From UMGS621 sp964468815 (lineage in GTDB: Bacteria; Bacillota; Clostridia; Christensenellales; Borkfalkiaceae), in the NCBI GenBank assembly GCA_964468815.1, contig CAYXWN010000029.1:1-25641 (forward strand): a stretch of 25,641 nt of DNA. The letters run 5' to 3'. The translations under genes were made by a program, and so were the position numbers. Numbering within the stretch: position 1 is the stretch's first letter; every line of letters begins with the position of its first letter. Positions 22,039 through 25,641 of the stretch are shown here, piece after piece. The notes beneath the pieces are model-generated. The model searched no databases. It worked only from the letters and a program-made list of their open reading frames with translations, and had not been told where the DNA came from.

Positions 22039-23349
22039 TTAAAATTGAAAACGTTTATTGTTTTTTAACTGTTTCATCATCTGCTTGGTCTGCTCGAACT
22101 GCTTTAATAAGCGGTTGACGTCTTGCACGTCCTTCCCCGCCCCCTTTGCAATCCGAATTTTGCGCGATGAATTGATAATAGACGGATCTCGCCGCTCGCG
22201 CGGAGTCATCGAATAGATGATCGCCTTGATCCCGTCCAACTTGCTTTCGTCCAAGTCTTTCGGATTGATCTTCGCGCGGTTGAACCCCGGCATCATGGAC
22301 AAAACGTCCGCCAAGCCGCCCATCTTCTTCATGGTTTCCATCTGTTCTAGATAATCCTCAAACGTAAAGGACATATCGCGAAGTTTCTTCTCCATCTTCT
22401 TCGCTTGTTCTTCGGAGATCGCCGATTCCGCCTTTTCGATCAGCGTCAACACATCCCCCATGCCGAGAATACGGCTCGCCATACGATCGGGATAAAAAGG
22501 CTCTAAATCGGAGAGTTTTTCCCCCACCGAACAGAACTTGACGGGCTTTCCCGTAACGGCGCGCATGGAAAGCGTTGCACCGCCGCGCGTATCGCCGTCT
22601 AACTTCGTCAAAACCAAGCCTGTGACTTCTAAACGCTTATTGAACGTATCCGCGACCTCGACGGCAACCTGACCGGTCATTGCGTCTACCGTAAGCAGAA
22701 TTTCCGTCGGATTGACCTCTTTTTTGATCAATTCAAGTTCGCGCATCAGATTTTCGTCAATCTGCAACCGCCCTGCCGTGTCAATGATTACGGTGTCAAA
22801 GCCGTACGATACGGCGTGCTTGACGCCTGCCGCAGCGATTTTGACGGGATTTCCCTGCCCCTGTTCAAACACCTCGCAGCCCGCCTTTTCACCGACGACG
22901 CGAAGTTGATTGATCGCCGCCGGACGGTAAACGTCACACGCGACTAAAAGGGGCTTTTTCCCTTGTTTTTTCAGTAAAAGAGCCAATTTGCCGCAAAGCG
23001 TCGTTTTTCCTGCGCCCTGTAACCCTGCCATCATGATAACGGTAGGAGACTTGGGTGCAACTTCAAGTTTGACGTTTTTCTCGCCCATCAACGAAATCAA
23101 TTCTTCGTTGACGATTTTTATTACCTGTTGCGTCGGGGAAAGACTTTTTAAAATCTCTTGCCCGACTGCCTTTTCGGAAACCGCCGCCGTAAACTGCTTG
23201 ACGACGTTGATATTGACGTCCGCCTCTAACAGCGCGATCCGCACTTCACGCATCGCCTGCTTGATTTCAAGTTCGGTCAGACGCCCCCGTTTGGTCATCT
23301 TTGAGAATATATGATTCAGTTTTTCGCTTAAACTCGCAAAAGCCGCCAT
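22039..23349 (-). CDS. ffh: Signal recognition particle protein Ffh
   Basis: Ffh binds signal sequences and 4.5S/scRNA and delivers nascent membrane and secreted proteins to FtsY. The 436-residue protein has the N domain (1-90), the G domain with GLQGAGKTT at 109-117, DVYRPAA, DTAGR near residue 190 and TKLDGD, then the methionine-rich M domain (about 300-430). The final stretch KQFEQTKQMMKQLKN is typical of clostridial members. The ATG follows the ylxM stop directly, with a GAGGAG site inside ylxM. No SRP RNA gene or ftsY is in the window. Confidence 0.97.
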   Translation of the reverse strand: MAAFASLSEKLNHIFSKMTKRGRLTELEIKQAMREVRIALLEADVNINVVKQFTAAVSEKAVGQEILKSLSPTQQVIKIVNEELISLMGEKNVKLEVAPKSPTVIMMAGLQGAGKTTLCGKLALLLKKQGKKPLLVACDVYRPAAINQLRVVGEKAGCEVFEQGQGNPVKIAAAGVKHAVSYGFDTVIIDTAGRLQIDENLMRELELIKKEVNPTEILLTVDAMTGQVAVEVADTFNKRLEVTGLVLTKLDGDTRGGATLSMRAVTGKPVKFCSVGEKLSDLEPFYPDRMASRILGMGDVLTLIEKAESAISEEQAKKMEKKLRDMSFTFEDYLEQMETMKKMGGLADVLSMMPGFNRAKINPKDLDESKLDGIKAIIYSMTPRERRDPSIINSSRKIRIAKGAGKDVQDVNRLLKQFEQTKQMMKQLKNNKRFQF

Positions 23350-23664
23350 TTATGACTCCTCGAAAAGATTGCGCAATTCGTCCGCGATTTCCTTTCCGCC
23401 CTCGCCCGACTCGATCCGATCGGCGACGGCGTTCAAACGTTTCGCCTTTTCCGAAAGTTTTAAAGCCGCTTCGAAGGCGTCCAGATGCTCTTTCGCCTTT
23501 TTCAGACCGTCGTTCACGCATTGACGGGTGATTCCGCGCTCGGCGGAAATTTCCCCCATCGAAAGATCCAACAAAAAGTAGTCGGTCACCAATTCCCGTT
23601 GATACGGCGTCAACAACGCGCGATACAACAACGCTAAGGACGCATACCGTAAATCTTTGGACAT
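23350..23664 (-). CDS. ylxM: YlxM/p13-family DNA-binding protein
   Basis: YlxM is a small helix-turn-helix protein found next to ffh in Bacillota and is thought to modulate the SRP pathway. The 104-residue protein shows LTPYQRELVTDYFLLDLSMGEIS (in outline) and the recognition helix ISAERGITRQCVNDGLKKAKEHL, both typical. The ATG at 23664 has a GGGGAG site eight bases upstream; a longer in-frame reading to 23694 starts before that site and adds an unlikely peptide. It is the first gene of the operon and ends directly before ffh. Confidence 0.9.
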   Translation of the reverse strand: MSKDLRYASLALLYRALLTPYQRELVTDYFLLDLSMGEISAERGITRQCVNDGLKKAKEHLDAFEAALKLSEKAKRLNAVADRIESGEGGKEIADELRNLFEES

Positions 23665-23680
23665 ATTGCCGCTCCCCTTT

Positions 23681-23695
23681 TTTGCACCGTGCAAA
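23681..23695. repeat. 15-bp palindrome before ylxM
   Basis: TTTGCAC and GTGCAAA flank one central base, giving a perfect 7-bp inverted repeat 16 bp upstream of the ylxM start and close to its ribosome binding site. It overlaps an alternative hairpin, CCGTGC/GCACGG. It could be a repressor operator or an RNA structure. Confidence 0.45.
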
Positions 23696-23722
23696 CGGCA
23701 CGGACGCTTTATAATAACAAGA

Positions 23723-23750
23723 GGGTGTAAAGCGAAATTTCTTTACACCC
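23723..23750 (-). other. 5'-terminal hairpin of the ylxM-ffh transcript
   Basis: A perfect 10-bp inverted repeat (23723-23732 and 23741-23750) with an 8-base loop starts only a few bases after the predicted -10 element, so the mRNA would begin with it. It also lies 41 bp after the pdxT stop and could end pdxT transcripts, although the sequence after it is only moderately T-rich. The two roles are not exclusive. Confidence 0.65.
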
Positions 23751-23753
23751 GAT

Positions 23754-23782
23754 ATTGTACTCCGATTCTATTCCTTTGTCAA
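23754..23782 (-). promoter_or_regulatory. Sigma-A type promoter of ylxM-ffh
   Basis: On the minus strand, a perfect TTGACA (23777-23782) and TACAAT (23754-23759) are separated by 17 bp. It lies just after pdxT and about 90 bp before the ylxM start. This is one of the best promoter matches in the window. Confidence 0.8.
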
Positions 23783-23790
23783 GCGATTTT

Positions 23791-24357
23791 TCACGCATTT
23801 TTCAGCATATCTAAAAAATAAGCGTGAATCCGCGTATCGCCCGTTAATTCGGGGTGAAACGCCGTCACCAATTGATTCCCTTGTCGGGCGGCGACGATTT
23901 TTCCGTCCACGACCGAAAGCACCTCGACCGATTTTCCGACGCTCTCGATATAGGGCGCGCGAATAAAGGTCATCGGAACGTCTTTTAACTTTCCGAACGA
24001 AGAAACCGTCGCAAAACTGCTGAGTTGTCTGCCGTAAGCGTTGCGGCGCACCTCGATATCCATGGTCGCCAAATAAGAGCGGTCGCTCACAACCCGTTCT
24101 GCAAGCAAAATCAGCCCTGCGCAAGTGCCGAATACGGGCATACCGTCCCGAATTTTCCGCCGCAAATCTTCTTCCAAATCCAACTCCTTTAAGAGGTTTC
24201 CCATGACGGTGGATTCTCCGCCCGGAAGAACGATGCCGTCCAAACGGTTTTCAAGCAAATCCTTTTTCTGTCGAATTTCCACCGTTTCCGCGCCGAGCGA
24301 ACGGAATACGCGAATATGCTCGATAAACGCCCCCTGTAAGCATAAAACGCCCAGCAT
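23791..24357 (-). CDS. pdxT: Pyridoxal 5'-phosphate synthase, glutaminase subunit PdxT
   Basis: PdxT releases ammonia from glutamine and passes it to PdxS for pyridoxal phosphate synthesis. The 188-residue protein is a class I glutamine amidotransferase with GVLCLQGAFIEH at the start, the oxyanion PGGEST (45-50), nucleophile Cys79 in GTCAGL, and the His168-Glu170 pair in AFHPELTGD. Its ATG overlaps the pdxS stop by one base (TAATG), which suggests strict coupling and balanced production of the two subunits. Confidence 0.97.
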   Translation of the reverse strand: MLGVLCLQGAFIEHIRVFRSLGAETVEIRQKKDLLENRLDGIVLPGGESTVMGNLLKELDLEEDLRRKIRDGMPVFGTCAGLILLAERVVSDRSYLATMDIEVRRNAYGRQLSSFATVSSFGKLKDVPMTFIRAPYIESVGKSVEVLSVVDGKIVAARQGNQLVTAFHPELTGDTRIHAYFLDMLKNA

Positions 24358-25229
24358 TATTTGCCGCGCTCCGCCATGAGAAGGGCGATCTCTTGCTCGT
24401 TAATGCCGACCATCGCTTCGCCCAAATCCTCGCTGAGTTTCGCAATGAGTTTCGCATCCGTGTAATTCGTAACCGCTTGCACGATCGCGCGCGCACGTTT
24501 TTCCGGATTACCGGACTTAAAAATACCACTTCCGACAAATACGCCCTCTGCGCCTAACTGCATCATCATGGAAGCGTCCGCCGGCGTTGCGATTCCGCCT
24601 GCCGCGAAATTGACGACGGGAAGTTTTCCGTTATCGTGTACTGATTTTACAAGTTCGTAGGGAACTTGTAACTTTTTCGCCTCTTCGTAAAGTTCGTCTT
24701 CCGCACAAGAAGCAAGACGGCGAATTTCGGACATCATTTTGCGCATATGGCGCACCGCCTGCACGACGTCGCCCGTACCCGGCTCGCCTTTCGTACGAAT
24801 CATGGACGCGCCCTCGTTGATTCTGCGAAGCGCCTCGCCCAAGTCTTTTGCGCCGCATACGAACGGAACGTCGAATTTCGTCTTGTCGATATGGTAAACG
24901 TCGTCCGCCGGCGAAAGCACCTCGGACTCGTCGATATAGTCGATCTCGATCGCCTGTAAAATCTGCGCTTCCCCGAAATGCCCGATGCGGCACTTTGCCA
25001 TAACGGGAATGGAAACCGCCTCTTGGATTCCCTTAATCATCTTGGGATCGGACATACGCGAAACGCCGCCCGCCGCACGGATATCCGCCGGAATCCGCTC
25101 CAACGCCATAACCGCGCAAGCACCTGCTTCCTCGGCAATCCGCGCTTGTTCGGGGGTGGTAACGTCCATAATCACACCGCCCTTTAACATCTGTGCCAAA
25201 TTTCGATTGAGTTCTGCTCTGTCGTTCAT
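24357..25229 (-). CDS. pdxS: Pyridoxal 5'-phosphate synthase, PdxS subunit
   Basis: PdxS condenses ribose 5-phosphate, glyceraldehyde 3-phosphate and ammonia to pyridoxal 5'-phosphate. The 290-residue TIM-barrel protein has normal length. Catalytic residues visible are Asp22 (GVIMDVTTPEQA), Lys79 (IPVMAKCRIGH), which holds the sugar, and Lys147 (RTKGEPGTG), which takes over the intermediate. It starts from an AGGAGA site after a near-consensus promoter. With pdxT it gives the cell its own vitamin B6 route; glyA in this window needs the product. Confidence 0.98.
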   Translation of the reverse strand: MNDRAELNRNLAQMLKGGVIMDVTTPEQARIAEEAGACAVMALERIPADIRAAGGVSRMSDPKMIKGIQEAVSIPVMAKCRIGHFGEAQILQAIEIDYIDESEVLSPADDVYHIDKTKFDVPFVCGAKDLGEALRRINEGASMIRTKGEPGTGDVVQAVRHMRKMMSEIRRLASCAEDELYEEAKKLQVPYELVKSVHDNGKLPVVNFAAGGIATPADASMMMQLGAEGVFVGSGIFKSGNPEKRARAIVQAVTNYTDAKLIAKLSEDLGEAMVGINEQEIALLMAERGK

Positions 25230-25245
25230 ATTTTTCTCCTCTCCT

Positions 25246-25263
25246 CGCCGTGCGAAAACGGCG
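25246..25263 (-). other. Small hairpin in the pdxS leader
   Basis: CGCCGT and ACGGCG (25246-25251 and 25258-25263) pair around a 6-base loop. It abuts the pdxS ribosome binding site, so it could affect initiation or mRNA stability. No known riboswitch is recognised. Confidence 0.35.
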
Positions 25264-25291
25264 GAAAAAATACCCTTGTTTAATAGATTTC

Positions 25292-25320
25292 AGTATACAA
25301 AACGAAGAACGCGATGTCAA
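25292..25320 (-). promoter_or_regulatory. Sigma-A type promoter of pdxST
   Basis: A perfect TTGACA (25315-25320) and TATACT (25292-25297) are separated by 17 bp on the minus strand. The start would be about 25285, leaving a leader of about 55 bases before pdxS. Confidence 0.85.
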
Positions 25321-25362
25321 GCAAATGACACTCGTTTTTCGCAAATCGACCGCTTAAAAAGA

Positions 25363-25392
25363 TATAAAAAAGGGCTTTCTACGAAGCCCTTT
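25363..25392 (-). terminator. Rho-independent terminator after the GGGtGRT gene
   Basis: A 9-bp stem (25369-25377 with 25384-25392) and 6-base loop are followed on the minus strand by more T residues. It starts 13 bp after the stop codon at 25406 and separates this gene from pdxS. Confidence 0.9.
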
Positions 25393-25405
25393 CCTTTCTT
25401 TTCGT

Positions 25406-25641
25406 TTATTTGCTCATTGCCTCTTCGACTGCAACCGCAACCGCAACGGACGCACCGACCATCGGGTTGTTGCCCATGCCGATCAAGCCCATCATTTCGA
25501 CGTGCGCCGGAACGGACGAAGAACCTGCGAACTGCGCATCCGAATGCATACGCCCCATAGTGTCCGTCATGCCGTAGGATGCAGGACCTGCCGCCATATT
25601 GTCCGGGTGAAGCGTTCTGCCCGTGCCGCCGCCCGAAGCAA
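25406..25641 (-). CDS. GGGtGRT-family protein of unknown function (C-terminal part)
   Basis: Only the last 78 residues are in the window; the start lies beyond the right edge. The visible part begins ASGGGTGRTLHPDNMAAGPA, which holds the GGGTGRT motif that names this Bacillota family, then continues with YGMTDTMGRMHSDAQFAGSS and PAHVEMMGLIGMGNNPMVGAS, and ends AVAVEEAMSK. Family members are about 330 residues long and no biochemical role is established that I know of. The gene has its own strong terminator and is therefore a separate unit from pdxST. The glycine-rich motif hints at phosphate or nucleotide binding, but that is not shown. Confidence 0.85.
   Translation of the reverse strand, partial: ASGGGTGRTLHPDNMAAGPASYGMTDTMGRMHSDAQFAGSSSVPAHVEMMGLIGMGNNPMVGASVAVAVAVEEAMSK

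Overview
The window is a core-genome segment of a Bacillota (Firmicutes) chromosome, most likely class Clostridia. The evidence is gene order that matches Bacillus and Clostridium blocks (ylxM-ffh-rpsP-khpA-rimM-trmD, dprA-topA-trmFO-hslVU, dnaX-ebfC-recR), strong AGGAGG-type ribosome binding sites, Gram-positive specific genes (Mini-RNase III, RbgA, YlxM, SigH), the PdxST route to pyridoxal phosphate, and a CwlD-like amidase. SigH plus CwlD suggests an endospore-forming ancestry. I cannot name the species. There are 32 genes, two of them cut by the window edges. All lie on the minus strand, so transcription runs right to left throughout. I see no rRNA, tRNA, CRISPR array, insertion sequence or prophage.

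Layout in the direction of transcription: (1) The end of a GGGtGRT-family gene (right edge), closed by a strong terminator. (2) pdxS-pdxT from a near-consensus promoter. (3) ylxM-ffh-rpsP-khpA-rimM-trmD-rbgA-rnhB-yraN, a protein-targeting, ribosome-assembly and RNA-modification operon whose leader starts with a 10-bp hairpin. (4) rplS with its own promoter and terminator. (5) comM-dprA-topA-trmFO-hslV-hslU-hisS-rseC-like-trxA, tightly packed, followed after 124 bp by glyA and a strong terminator. (6) cwlD alone, preceded by a cluster of perfect DnaA boxes and a possible sporulation-type promoter, and ended by a terminator that covers its own stop codon. (7) mrnC-rlmB-sigH-dnaX-ebfC-recR-gpsA and the start of an unidentified gene, from a sigma-A promoter with a perfect TATAAT.

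The genes serve translation (rpsP, rplS, hisS, ribosome maturation, tRNA and rRNA methylation), DNA replication, repair and uptake (dnaX, recR, ebfC, topA, rnhB, dprA, comM), protein targeting and turnover (ffh, hslVU), redox (trxA, RseC-like), one-carbon and cofactor metabolism (glyA, pdxST), phospholipid precursor synthesis (gpsA) and the sporulation transition (sigH, cwlD). Many neighbours overlap by 1 to 61 bp, which implies translational coupling.

No new multi-gene system is visible. The signals most worth following lie between genes: the DnaA-box cluster in the cwlD leader (6154-6283), a possible plus-strand small RNA between rplS and comM (about 17855-17981), and the structured leader of ylxM-ffh (23681-23750). 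No gap exceeds about 300 bp; the largest is 17784-18066.
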